Shown here: piece after piece, positions 15,584-23,460 of the stretch
Layout: each line of letters begins with the position of its first letter
Position numbering within the stretch: position 1 is the first letter of the stretch
NCBI RefSeq assembly: GCF_017311165.1
Contig: NZ_CP062973.1
Coordinates: forward strand, 1,736,001-1,800,000
Source of the DNA: Psychroflexus sp. ALD_RP9
Lineage (GTDB): Bacteria > Bacteroidota > Bacteroidia > Flavobacteriales > Flavobacteriaceae
DNA length: 64,000 nucleotides
Direction of reading: 5' to 3'
The notes under the pieces: model-generated
What the model saw: the letters and a program-made list of their open reading frames with translations, nothing else
Told to the model about the DNA's origin: nothing
Database searches by the model: none
Made by a program: the position numbers and the translations under genes

Positions 15584-16684
15584 ATGAAACAAAATCAACA
15601 CCAACCCATACGTGTTTTGCAAATCATCGACTCCTTAGAAGCTGGTGGTGGAGAACGTATGGCTGTTAATTTAGCCAATGCGCTTCATCAAAAAGTTGAT
15701 TTTTCTGGCTTAATTGCCACCCGTAAAGAAGGCTTGTTAAAGGCTGAGATTAACCATCTAGACCATTATTTATATGTAAATAAACGGCGTTCTGTAGATT
15801 TTAAAGCCCTTAGCTTAGCGATTCAGTTTATCAAGCAGCACCAAATCACCCATTTACACGCTCATAGCACTTCATTTTTTTTTGCAACGCTGATTAAAAT
15901 TAGAATGCCAAAATTAAAATTAATTTGGCATGATCACTACGGTGAAAGTGAGCAGTTAATTCATCGTCCCAGAAATATTTTGAAATACGCATCATTTTTT
16001 TTTAAAGCAATTATTTCAGTAAATGAAAAGTTAAAAAAATGGGCAGAAGATGAATTAAACTGCTCTCAAGTATCTTACATTAAAAATTTTTCAAGATTAA
16101 GTTTTAATAATATTCCTAAACAACAGCAGTTTTTAAAAAAGGGTAATGAAATTTTTCATTTGATTCAAGTTGCAAATATTCGTCCTCAAAAGAATCATGA
16201 AGTAGCTATTGAAGCTTTAAAGTTATTAAGCAAAACATTTTCAGTAAAACTACATTTATTAGGGCAATATCATATCAATGATAGGTACTACCAATCAATA
16301 AAAGATTTAATTCATCAACATCAATTAGATTTAAATGTTGAATTTTATGGAAGTGTTGAAAACGTTCAAGCCTATCTTGAGGAAGCCGATATTGCTTTGT
16401 TAAGTTCGCGATCAGAAGGCCTTCCTGTTAGTCTACTCGAATATGCCATAGCTCAAAAACCTGTAGTCATTACTGATGTTGGCCAATGCGCTTCGGTAGT
16501 GGGTGATTTTGCAAAAGTAGTTCAACCGGGTGACCCCAATGCGCTAGCGGCAGCGTTAAAATCTTATTTAGCTCATCCCCAAGAAGCAAAAAAAGATGCA
16601 GAGTTGCTTCATAAAAAAGTAATTTCAGAATATGGTGAAGCAGCAATTATCAATCAAATTGTTGAGATTTATAAAGCGGTTTAA
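15584..16684 (+). CDS. Glycosyltransferase family 4
   Basis: A 366-aa GT4 enzyme. The N-lobe has the classic opening RVLQIIDSLEAGGGERMAVNL with the glycine-rich acceptor loop, HLHAHSTSFFFATL near residue 92 and LIWHDHYGES near 113. The donor lobe begins HLIQVANIRPQKNHEVAIEAL near residue 192, then LHLLGQY near 224 and ALLSSRSEGLPVSLLEYAIA near 273 with the E-x7-E pair, followed by VITDVGQCASVVGDFAKVV. Its start codon lies 2 nt after the heptamer array, so its leader consists of repeat DNA. It is separated from neuB by 105 nt with no clear terminator. Confidence 0.88.
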   Translation: MKQNQHQPIRVLQIIDSLEAGGGERMAVNLANALHQKVDFSGLIATRKEGLLKAEINHLDHYLYVNKRRSVDFKALSLAIQFIKQHQITHLHAHSTSFFFATLIKIRMPKLKLIWHDHYGESEQLIHRPRNILKYASFFFKAIISVNEKLKKWAEDELNCSQVSYIKNFSRLSFNNIPKQQQFLKKGNEIFHLIQVANIRPQKNHEVAIEALKLLSKTFSVKLHLLGQYHINDRYYQSIKDLIHQHQLDLNVEFYGSVENVQAYLEEADIALLSSRSEGLPVSLLEYAIAQKPVVITDVGQCASVVGDFAKVVQPGDPNALAAALKSYLAHPQEAKKDAELLHKKVISEYGEAAIINQIVEIYKAV

Positions 16685-16789
16685 GTAACTTTAAAACAGT
16701 TGATAATGCTTCTAAAAATGAGTAATATTGTAACAAATTAATTAGATCATCTTAATTAATTTAGTGTTTAAAAATTTAACATTTAGTAA

Positions 16790-17824
16790 ATGGATTTTAA
16801 AATAAAGACTCATTGTACATCGATATACACTATTGCAGAAATAGGGCAAGCCCATGAAGGTAGTTTAGGCATGTTATATGCTTATATTGATGCCGTAGCT
16901 AAAACTGGGGTAGATGCCATAAAATTTCAAACGCATATGGCGCATGCAGAAAGTAGCGAATTTGAACCCTTTCGGGTTAAATTTTCAAAACAAGATCAAA
17001 CGCGTTATGAATATTGGGAGCGTATGTCGTTTACCCAAGAGCAATGGAATGAAATAGGAGAATACACAAAAGCTAAGGGTTTAGACTTTATCAGTAGTCC
17101 ATTTTCCAATGCGGCTGTAGACTTGTTAGAAGAAGCTAAAGTAGATGTTTACAAAATTGGAAGTGGAGAAGTAACCAACCTTTTACTGCTTGAAAAAATA
17201 GCTCAAACTCAAAAGCCTGTCATTATTTCTAGTGGAATGAGTTCTTACCAAGAACTCGATGATGCTGTTCAATTTCTTTTGGAGAGGAAAGCAGATGTAA
17301 GTATTTTACAATGTACAACCGCTTATCCGACACAACCTGAGCAATATGGATTAAATGTAATTACAGAGCTTCAAAAGCGCTATCCGAATTTAAAAATCGG
17401 TTTTTCAGATCATTCAGGTACAATAGCTACTGGAATTGCAGCTAGTACATTAGGTGCTGAAATTTTAGAGTTTCATGTGGTATTTCATAAAGATATGTTT
17501 GGCCCTGATGTTGAAGCATCTCTAACTTTAGAAGAGACATCAACTTTAGTTGAAGCCACAAAAAAAATATACACAGCTTTAAAAAATCCAATGGATAAAG
17601 CTAATCATCAGGAATTTTCAAGCTTAAAAGCTATCTTTGAAAAGTCGTTAGCCGTCAACAAAGACCTACCAAAAGGACACGTTGTTTGTTTTGAAGATCT
17701 AGAAGCCAAAAAACCAAAAGGCTACGGCATTGATGCCTCTAGCTATCAAGCTCTTATAGGTAAAAAATTAGTTAAAGACATGAAAGCCTGGGCATTTTTA
17801 ACAGACGATGATATTAAGAATTAA
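16790..17824 (+). CDS. neuB: Nonulosonic acid synthase (NeuB family)
   Basis: Condenses phosphoenolpyruvate with ManNAc or a diacetamido hexose to make a nine-carbon sugar acid. The TIM-barrel part has YTIAEIGQAHEGSLGMLYAY at residue 13, VDAIKFQTHMAHAESSEF near 40, FISSPFSNAAVDLL near 92, YKIGSGEVTNLLLLEKIA near 113, VIISSGMSSYQELDDA near 136, IGFSDHSGTIATGIAAS near 199 and EFHVVFHKDMFGPDVEASL near 223. The conserved His of the last motif is the metal ligand in the family. The C-terminal 60 residues match the SAF/antifreeze-like lid (KSLAVNKDLPKGHVVCFEDL). It overlaps the next gene's start by 1 nt. Product identity (sialic, legionaminic or other) is not decided. Confidence 0.9.
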   Translation: MDFKIKTHCTSIYTIAEIGQAHEGSLGMLYAYIDAVAKTGVDAIKFQTHMAHAESSEFEPFRVKFSKQDQTRYEYWERMSFTQEQWNEIGEYTKAKGLDFISSPFSNAAVDLLEEAKVDVYKIGSGEVTNLLLLEKIAQTQKPVIISSGMSSYQELDDAVQFLLERKADVSILQCTTAYPTQPEQYGLNVITELQKRYPNLKIGFSDHSGTIATGIAASTLGAEILEFHVVFHKDMFGPDVEASLTLEETSTLVEATKKIYTALKNPMDKANHQEFSSLKAIFEKSLAVNKDLPKGHVVCFEDLEAKKPKGYGIDASSYQALIGKKLVKDMKAWAFLTDDDIKN

Positions 17825-19245
17825 TGCGAAGAAGAATTACAAAACGTCTCAAGCGCCCGACTGAAATCCCTTACTTAAACGCTTTAATTTTTCATGCGGT
17901 ATTAGGATTTGTCATTTACCTATTTAAGCCTTTAGCAACACTTTATTTTTTAGGCTTATTTGTCTATTTTATTATAAAAATCCTACAGAATCCTAAAGAT
18001 AAATATGTGATTCTGGAGGCAGCTGCCTATGTTACAGCAGCTGAGGTCTTTTTAAGAATGACTGGTGGTGCCTTATTATGGGAAATTGGTAAATATTCAG
18101 TCATCGTTTTTATGCTTTTGGGCATGTTTTTCCATGGCTTTAAACGAAAGGCACTTATATATGTGGTTTACCTGTTATTGCTTTTACCTGCTGTATACAT
18201 TACTTATATTGATTTACCCTTTGGTATGGACTTTAGAACAAATATTTTGTTCAATTTGTCTGGGCCATTGTCACTCGCAGCTAGCGCTTTATTCTGTTAT
18301 GATTCTACAATTAAATTAAGTAGATTTTTAAAGATTTTAGATTTAATGTTATTACCCATTATACTCATGACGGTCTATATTGTGTTTTATGCTCCAGACT
18401 TATCTAAAGTGGTAACTAATGCGGATGCTAGCTATGGAGCTTCTGGAGGCTACGGGCCAAATCAAGTCTCCACCGCCTTAGGAATAGGTTTATTTATCGG
18501 TTTAGTACGTTTTATTATGCCACACAAAAATAACTTAGTACAGTTAATTGTACTAGGAAGTATTCCTTTAATGGCTATGCGTGCTTTAGCCACTTTATCT
18601 AGAGGTGGTGTTTTAACTGCTTTGCTCATGTTTATTGCTTTTCTAGGGGTTTACTTTTGGTATGCGCCTATTAAATTAAAATCTAAGTCGTTTGCTAAAT
18701 TAGGATTGATCGTGGGTGCTGGAATAGTCGTTTGGACAATTACAGTTTTATCTACAGGCGGTATGGTTGCAAGGAAATACGCTAACGAGCAGGCTTCAGG
18801 TGTTGAACGAGAAGACATCACCACAGGTCGTGTTGAAATTGCTAATGCTGAGTTTGAAATTTTTTCAGATCAACCTTTCTTAGGTTCTGGTGTTGGAATG
18901 AGTAAAGTAGCTAGATTAGAGTTGGTCGGTGATAAAGCAGCATCACATAATGAAATCACACGGATGATTTCAGAGCATGGCCTACTAGGGATCATAGCAC
19001 TTTTATTATTACTGCTTGTACCAGCTTTTGAATTCTTAAAACAGCCTAAAAACTTATTTATTATACCACTTATTGTTTTTTGGGGAGCAACTATTAATCA
19101 TTCTGCTATGCGAATTGCAGCGCCTGGCTTTTTTTATGGTTTTGCATTATTAAGTGTACAATTTAAAGCGAAGCGCTCTAACATTAAAAAAGGCGTAAAA
19201 AAGAGATCCTTAAGCAACCAAAATAGTATTGTAAGCCATGACTAA
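17824..19245 (+). CDS. O-antigen ligase/polymerase family membrane protein (Wzy_C)
   Basis: A 473-aa polytopic inner-membrane protein with about ten to twelve hydrophobic segments and a large outside loop between about residues 330 and 385. That loop contains the Wzy/WaaL-type features: TTGRVEIANAEFEIFSDQPF, then GSGVGMSK and ASHNEITRMISEHGLLG, with the conserved His followed by a Leu-rich membrane helix. Such proteins polymerise lipid-linked repeat units or ligate the finished chain on the periplasmic side. Polymerase is the likelier role in a repeat-unit locus, but sequence alone does not separate the two. It ends with a basic tail and overlaps the next gene by 8 nt. Confidence 0.75.
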   Translation: MRRRITKRLKRPTEIPYLNALIFHAVLGFVIYLFKPLATLYFLGLFVYFIIKILQNPKDKYVILEAAAYVTAAEVFLRMTGGALLWEIGKYSVIVFMLLGMFFHGFKRKALIYVVYLLLLLPAVYITYIDLPFGMDFRTNILFNLSGPLSLAASALFCYDSTIKLSRFLKILDLMLLPIILMTVYIVFYAPDLSKVVTNADASYGASGGYGPNQVSTALGIGLFIGLVRFIMPHKNNLVQLIVLGSIPLMAMRALATLSRGGVLTALLMFIAFLGVYFWYAPIKLKSKSFAKLGLIVGAGIVVWTITVLSTGGMVARKYANEQASGVEREDITTGRVEIANAEFEIFSDQPFLGSGVGMSKVARLELVGDKAASHNEITRMISEHGLLGIIALLLLLLVPAFEFLKQPKNLFIIPLIVFWGATINHSAMRIAAPGFFYGFALLSVQFKAKRSNIKKGVKKRSLSNQNSIVSHD

Positions 19246-20260
19246 GTCCATTCTTTATTTAGGAAACCAACTATCTAAAAAAGGGAAAACCCCAACATCG
19301 GTAGAAACACTTGGGCGTTTTTTAGAAAATGAAGGACTTACAGTTTTTAAGGCATCCTCAAAACAAAATCAACTACTCCGGTTGTTAGACATGTGGAAAT
19401 CAATTATAAGACTTCAAACAAAAATTGATATTGTTTTTATTGATACATATAGTACACTTGGTTTCTGGTTTTCTTACTCTTGCGGGTTGCTATGTCAATT
19501 TTTAAATCTAGATTATATCCCCATTTTAAGAGGCGGCGATTTGCCCAAACGCTTAGCGAAAAATCCCAAACTTTGTCATCAGCTGTTTAACAATGCTAAA
19601 ATTAATGTGGCGCCTTCAAGCTATTTAATGCATCACTTTGAACAAGCGGGCTACACAAATTTAGTTTTTATCCCCAATACCATTGCTTTAAACCATTATG
19701 ATTTTAAACAACGTGAACACATTAAACCAAATCTGATTTGGGTACGTTCATTCGCAGAAATCTATCATCCGCTTTTAGCCTTAAAAGTTCTCAAACAACT
19801 TTTAAAGCGTTTTCCAGATGCAAAACTAAGTATGGTCGGACCCTTTAAAGACGATAGTATTCAAACTTGTCGTACCTATGCCAAGAAACATGATTTACCA
19901 GTGACCTTTACTGGTGGCATGCCTAAAGCAGATTGGCTGGCTTATGCCAAAGATTTTGATATTTTTATCAATACCACAAATGTTGATAACACACCAGTGA
20001 GTGTTATTGAAGCCATGGCTTTAGGTTTGCCTGTTGTGAGCACCAATGTTGGTGGACTCCCTTTTTTATTAGACCATCAAAAAGATGCTTTATTGGTCTC
20101 ACCAGATGATCCTCAAGCCATGTGTGAAGCCATAAAACAACTGCTTAATCAGCCTGAACTAACGCACTTACTTAGCCGTCAAGGCCGACAAAAGGTTGAA
20201 GCTTTTGATTGGCAAGTGGTTAAACAACAGTGGTTTAAGGTTGTCAATAATTGTAAATAG
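19238..20260 (+). CDS. Glycosyltransferase family 4
   Basis: A 340-aa GT4 enzyme that closes the plus-strand glycan run. The N-lobe is short (KSILYLGNQLSKKGKTPTSV; DYIPILRGGDLPKRL near residue 96). The donor lobe begins LIWVRSFAEIYHPLLALKVL near residue 166, then AKLSMVGPFKDDS near 194 and DIFINTTNVDNTPVSVIEAM near 243. Here the first position of the usual E-x7-E pair is Asn or Asp rather than Glu, and the second is the Glu of VIEAM. STNVGGLPFLLDHQKDALLV follows. The start lies inside the upstream Wzy-like gene. No terminator is visible; inverted repeat DNA follows. Confidence 0.82.
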   Translation: MTKSILYLGNQLSKKGKTPTSVETLGRFLENEGLTVFKASSKQNQLLRLLDMWKSIIRLQTKIDIVFIDTYSTLGFWFSYSCGLLCQFLNLDYIPILRGGDLPKRLAKNPKLCHQLFNNAKINVAPSSYLMHHFEQAGYTNLVFIPNTIALNHYDFKQREHIKPNLIWVRSFAEIYHPLLALKVLKQLLKRFPDAKLSMVGPFKDDSIQTCRTYAKKHDLPVTFTGGMPKADWLAYAKDFDIFINTTNVDNTPVSVIEAMALGLPVVSTNVGGLPFLLDHQKDALLVSPDDPQAMCEAIKQLLNQPELTHLLSRQGRQKVEAFDWQVVKQQWFKVVNNCK

Positions 20261-20288
20261 CAGTTGCTTTTTAGTTAATCGATTATAG

Positions 20289-20680
20289 AGGCTTCGTTAC
20301 ATTTCTGCGAAAAAGCCGACATTACACAACTATACTACTATACTGCTTCACAAAACAGCTATAAGCTATAAGCCGTAAGCTTTAAGCCAAAAATGCCTAT
20401 TGCTTAAAACTTAGAGCTAACAAAACGATTCACTGGCAACCGCTAACTGAAAACAGGTTCTCGATACACTTTTTCTTTCCACATGGTTTCAAGAAAAACC
20501 ACTCGAACTGACAACAGAGGCTTCGATACATTCCGACGAAAATGTCGGAACACTCAGCCGCCGTGAATTTGGAACCGACAACGGACAACAGAGAACCGAT
20601 TTTACCATTACACCATTACACGAGCAACGATTCACTATTCACGGTTAACAGAAAACTGACAACCGAAAACCGACGAGCTC
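20289..20680. repeat. Left arm of a nested inverted repeat, built of 7-8 nt units
   Basis: This gene-free stretch lies between the last glycosyltransferase and the 3' end of mnmD. It contains two blocks that recur inverted downstream: 20349-20380 is a perfect 32-nt match to the complement of 23357-23388, and 20594-20613 is a perfect 20-nt match to the complement of 23238-23257. Much of it resolves into short units, for example CTATAAG, CTATAAG, CCGTAAG, CTTTAAG, and GATTCAC, TATTCAC, GGTTAAC, AGAAAAC, TGACAAC, CGAAAAC (20629-20670). Two related copies of a GAGGCTTCG-plus-ACATT motif start at 20289 and 20517, and a hairpin-like TCGATACAC...CACTCGAAC segment spans about 20460-20510. Confidence 0.8.
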
Positions 20681-20683
20681 AAT

Positions 20684-21355
20684 CTAAGATTTTATTCCCC
20701 GAAGCATTTCTCGTTTTCCGGGTGGCCCTGCTAAGCGTTCAACCTGAAAACCTAATTGTTCAAGGTTTCGGCGAACTTGACCTTTAGCGCAATAGGTCAC
20801 AAAAATGCCCTTGGTTGTAAGTGCGTCGTAGAATTTTTTTAAGATATTAATTTCCCAAAGTTTTGGCTGTACACGTGGCCCGAAAGCATCATAAAATATA
20901 ATATCTGCCCAGTTAGATTCGCTCAATTCACTAAATTTTTGATGCATCTTCTCAAGTGTAAATAATGAATGAATTTCAAAAGGCGAGTCCCACTCAGCTT
21001 GATGAAGCTTCTTAAATTCAGGTTCAATATCACCAAAGGTAGAAGAGAAATTAAGCTGTTCCATTTCGTCTTCGGTAATCGGGTAAGCTTCCAGTGATTT
21101 GTAGTGGACTTTTATAGTGTTTAGTTTTGCCCAGTTAAAGGTCATTAAGGCATTTAAACCTGTTCCAAAACCGGCTTCTAAAACCTTAATTTGAGAGAAA
21201 GTGCCTTGATTAAGGTAGTAATTTAAACCCATTTGCTCGAACACATGTCGGGCTTCTTGAATGGCGCCGTGCTTAGAGTGGTAATGTTCATTCCATTCTG
21301 GAATATGAAGACTCGTAGAGCCATCGGCTGTGGTGATGATTTTGCGTTTCAGCAT
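20684..21355 (-). CDS. mnmD: tRNA 5-methylaminomethyl-2-thiouridine(34) methyltransferase
   Basis: Methylates the aminomethyl group at the wobble uridine of tRNAs that read two-codon boxes, using S-adenosylmethionine. The 223-aa protein is the stand-alone methyltransferase half of bacterial MnmC. Seen in sequence: the N-terminal TTADGSTSLHIPEWNEHYHS, HGAIQEARHVFEQMGL near residue 30, the SAM-binding motif VLEAGFGTGLNALMTF near 58, WADIIFYDAFGPRVQPKLW near 147, and the C-terminal VTYCAKGQVRRNLEQLGF and GPPGKREMLRGI. The family usually lacks the oxidase half in Bacteroidota. It lies downstream of the DUF4920 gene on the same strand with a terminator between, and its 3' end touches the left inverted-repeat arm. 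Confidence 0.9.
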   Translation of the reverse strand: MLKRKIITTADGSTSLHIPEWNEHYHSKHGAIQEARHVFEQMGLNYYLNQGTFSQIKVLEAGFGTGLNALMTFNWAKLNTIKVHYKSLEAYPITEDEMEQLNFSSTFGDIEPEFKKLHQAEWDSPFEIHSLFTLEKMHQKFSELSESNWADIIFYDAFGPRVQPKLWEINILKKFYDALTTKGIFVTYCAKGQVRRNLEQLGFQVERLAGPPGKREMLRGIKS

Positions 21356-21365
21356 ATTGTAGAGC

Positions 21366-21398
21366 TAAAAAAACCGCTAAGCGAGAAGCAAAGCGGCT
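21366..21398 (-). terminator. Intrinsic terminator after the DUF4920 gene
   Basis: On the minus strand a CCGCT/AGCGG stem around a 13-nt loop is followed by seven T residues. It lies 20 nt beyond the DUF4920 stop and just before mnmD, so mnmD is probably transcribed by read-through or from a start within this gap. Confidence 0.7.
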
Positions 21399-21418
21399 GT
21401 GTTTAAAATTAAGTTGTA

Positions 21419-22006
21419 TTATTTCATCTGGTATTTTACACCAGAAGCCATAAAGGCCAAAGTTGATTTAGGTTCAGTAATCGCAGCAATTTCTTCTTCA
21501 GATTTACCAGCATCCTCAGCCATATGTCGTTGTTCTTCTACACTCACATTTTCAACATAAGCTTTACCGTTAACAACGGCCGTTTCACCAGCGCTATTTT
21601 TAGGAACAAAAAAAGCATAATCCTTAAATTTAACAAAAGCTTCTTCTTGCTCACCGATGGCTAAGCGCATCCAGCATCCTTTTTTCTTACAAACTGAATT
21701 CACTTTAGCTTCAAATTTGACTTGCAATGTATCTCCAGTATTTAAGTTGTTGTAGAGTTCAAAGATTTCAGTAGAACTTTTAACATCAGTGAGTTCAAAA
21801 TCTTCACCGAAAATAGTTTGGTCTTGTAAGCTGAGCTCTTTGGTAGACTCCTCTTCTTGTGAAGACTCCTCAACACTGTCTTTGCCTTCTTTTTCAGTTG
21901 AAGCCTCTATCTCAGTTGCCTTTTTTTCATTTTCTGCTGAAGATGAAGAATTTTGTTGGCAAGCGGCTAATCCTAATAAAATTGATAATAAAACTGCTTT
22001 TTTCAT
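21419..22006 (-). CDS. DUF4920 lipoprotein
   Basis: A probable lipoprotein of 195 aa. The start is the ATG at 22006, which gives a proper type II signal (KKAVLLSILLGLAACQQ) with Cys as the lipidation site; an upstream ATG in the same frame would add eight unrelated residues. After an acidic, Ser/Glu-rich linker (about residues 20-65) comes the DUF4920 domain: IFGEDFELTDVKSSTEIFEL, KVNSVCKKKGCWMRLAIGEQ near residue 105, EAFVKFKDYAFFVPKNSAG and VVNGKAYVENVSVEEQRHMA. The CKKKGCWM motif is the family hallmark. Location at the membrane is inferred from the lipobox. Function is unknown. It is divergent from ilvE. Confidence 0.85.
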   Translation of the reverse strand: MKKAVLLSILLGLAACQQNSSSSAENEKKATEIEASTEKEGKDSVEESSQEEESTKELSLQDQTIFGEDFELTDVKSSTEIFELYNNLNTGDTLQVKFEAKVNSVCKKKGCWMRLAIGEQEEAFVKFKDYAFFVPKNSAGETAVVNGKAYVENVSVEEQRHMAEDAGKSEEEIAAITEPKSTLAFMASGVKYQMK

Positions 22007-22040
22007 GATAATAATTAAATTTATTTGCACTAATTTAGGA

Positions 22041-22048
22041 CAAAGTTA
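22041..22048 (-). promoter_or_regulatory. Candidate -7 box (TAACTTTG) for the DUF4920 gene
   Basis: On the minus strand TAACTTTG fits TAnnTTTG, 35 nt before the DUF4920 start. No good -33 partner is seen. It is one half of a divergent promoter pair with 22083-22090. Confidence 0.4.
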
Positions 22049-22082
22049 ATAATATGTAGATTTAATTCATTGGTAAATTTAG

Positions 22083-22090
22083 TACATTTG
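22083..22090 (+). promoter_or_regulatory. Candidate -7 box (TACATTTG) for ilvE
   Basis: TACATTTG matches the Bacteroidota TAnnTTTG element 17 nt before the ilvE ATG, giving a very short leader. A -33 element at normal spacing is not obvious. Confidence 0.45.
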
Positions 22091-22106
22091 CAAAAAATTA
22101 TATCAC

Positions 22107-23171
22107 ATGGACGCAAAAACTTCTATATTAGATATTCAACCTGTTGCAAAGACTCGAATTAATGAAGTCGATTTTAATAATTTACAATTTGGAAAACAGT
22201 ACGCCGACCACATGATGTACTGCGATTTTATTGATGGTGAATGGCAGCAGCCTAAAATAGTACCTTATGGTCCGATGACTTTTCAACCTTCCGCAAAAGT
22301 TTTTCACTACGGTCAAGCAGTCTTTGAAGGTATGAAAGCTTTTAAAGACGATAACGACGAAGTTTGGTTATTTAGACCAGAAGAAAATTTTAATCGAATT
22401 AATCGTTCAAGTCAACGAATGGCGATTCCAGAATTTCCAAAAGAATACTTTTTTGAAAGTTTAAAAACCTTACTAGAGCTTGATAAAGATTGGGTAAAAA
22501 AAGGCAAAGGTAATTCTTTATATATTCGTCCTTTTGCGATAGCGACTGAGGCTGGTGTTTCGGCTTCTGAATCTAGTGAGTATCGATTTATGATTATTAC
22601 ATGTCCTGCGCAAGCTTATTACAATAAAGCAGTAAAAGTAGTTTTTGCTCAGGAATATAGCCGTGCTGCAGATGGCGGTGTTGGTTTTGCTAAAGCAGCT
22701 GGTAATTATGGTGCACAGTTTTATCCGACACAGCTGGCGAAAGCTAAAGGTTTTGATCAAATTATTTGGACAGACGCTAGTACACATGAATATTTAGAAG
22801 AAGCGGGTACCATGAATATCTTTTTTAGAATAGGAGATCAATTGTTGACCGCTCCAACCAATGACCGTATTTTAGATGGTGTAACACGAAAAAGCATTAT
22901 TCAATTGGCTAAAGATGAAGGTGTTGAAGTTATCGTTGATCGGGTTTCTGTAAAGCAAATTGTAGAGGCTGCAAAATCTGGTGAATTGAAAGAGATTTTT
23001 GGTGCTGGTACAGCTGCTACTGTAGTTCGTGTTGAAGGTTTTGAGCATGATGGTGTTTATCATGATTTACCTGAAATTGAACAGCCATATGCCACTCATT
23101 TTAAAAATAAACTACAAGATATTCAATATAACCGTGCCGATGATGCCCATCAATGGCGTTATAAGGTCTAG
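22107..23171 (+). CDS. ilvE: Branched-chain amino acid aminotransferase
   Basis: A PLP-dependent fold-IV aminotransferase that interconverts Leu/Ile/Val and their 2-oxo acids with glutamate. At 354 aa it belongs to the longer BCAT2-like group. Motifs: FHYGQAVFEGMKAF near residue 70, RPEENFNRINRSSQRM near 91, LYIRPFAIATEAGVS near 139, GGVGFAKAAGNYGAQF near 191 carrying the Lys that binds PLP, DASTHEYLEEAGTMNIFF near 223 and LDGVTRKSIIQLAKDEGVEV near 254. It stands alone, divergent from the DUF4920 gene. The right inverted-repeat arm starts about 30 nt after its stop. Confidence 0.95.
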   Translation: MDAKTSILDIQPVAKTRINEVDFNNLQFGKQYADHMMYCDFIDGEWQQPKIVPYGPMTFQPSAKVFHYGQAVFEGMKAFKDDNDEVWLFRPEENFNRINRSSQRMAIPEFPKEYFFESLKTLLELDKDWVKKGKGNSLYIRPFAIATEAGVSASESSEYRFMIITCPAQAYYNKAVKVVFAQEYSRAADGGVGFAKAAGNYGAQFYPTQLAKAKGFDQIIWTDASTHEYLEEAGTMNIFFRIGDQLLTAPTNDRILDGVTRKSIIQLAKDEGVEVIVDRVSVKQIVEAAKSGELKEIFGAGTAATVVRVEGFEHDGVYHDLPEIEQPYATHFKNKLQDIQYNRADDAHQWRYKV

Positions 23172-23202
23172 GTTTTTAGTTTTTGTTTATTATAGGTTAT
23201 CG

Positions 23203-23460
23203 GTGACTCGTGATTTGTGATGCGTGATTCGCGAATTGTGTAATGGTAAAATCGGTTTTCTGTTTTCAGTTTTCTGTTATCAGTAACCAGTGATTCGTGA
23301 TTCGTGAATCGTGAATGGTGAAGTTGGCTTTAAGCGATTTTTGCTTACGGCATACTGCTTACGGCTTATAGCTTATAGCTGTTTTGTGTAGTGGTATAGT
23401 GGTGTAATGGTATAGTAGTAGATCAGTTTTCTGTTGTCTGTTTAGCGTTGTTCGTTTAGT
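23203..23460 (+). repeat. Right arm: continuous mosaic of 7-8 nt units in changing families
   Basis: Almost all of this 258-nt stretch parses into short units that begin with G. They run GTGACTC/GTGATTT/GTGATGC/GTGATTC, two octamers, GTTTTCT/GTTTTCA/GTTTTCT/GTTATCA/GTAACCA (23255-23289), five GTGANNN units (23290-23324), GCTTACG/GCATACT/GCTTACG/GCTTATA/GCTTATA (23343-23377), octamers GTGTAGTG/GTATAGTG/GTGTAATG/GTATAGTA (23386-23417), then GTTTTCT/GTTGTCT/GTTTAGC/GTTGTTC/GTTTAGT (23426-23460). The unit type therefore switches in blocks. Two of the blocks are exact inverted copies of the left arm near 20.3-20.6 kb. Confidence 0.85.

Noticed and set aside
15440-15622. A minus-strand frame rich in CRLSSV-like repeats
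   Set aside because: It is the translation of the GACANNN heptamer array; the 7-residue period follows from the 7-nt repeat and overlaps a real glycosyltransferase start.
20542-20787. An 81-codon plus-strand frame inside the left repeat arm and the 3' end of mnmD
   Set aside because: Its first half is translated repeat DNA and its second half is antisense to mnmD; no family resemblance.
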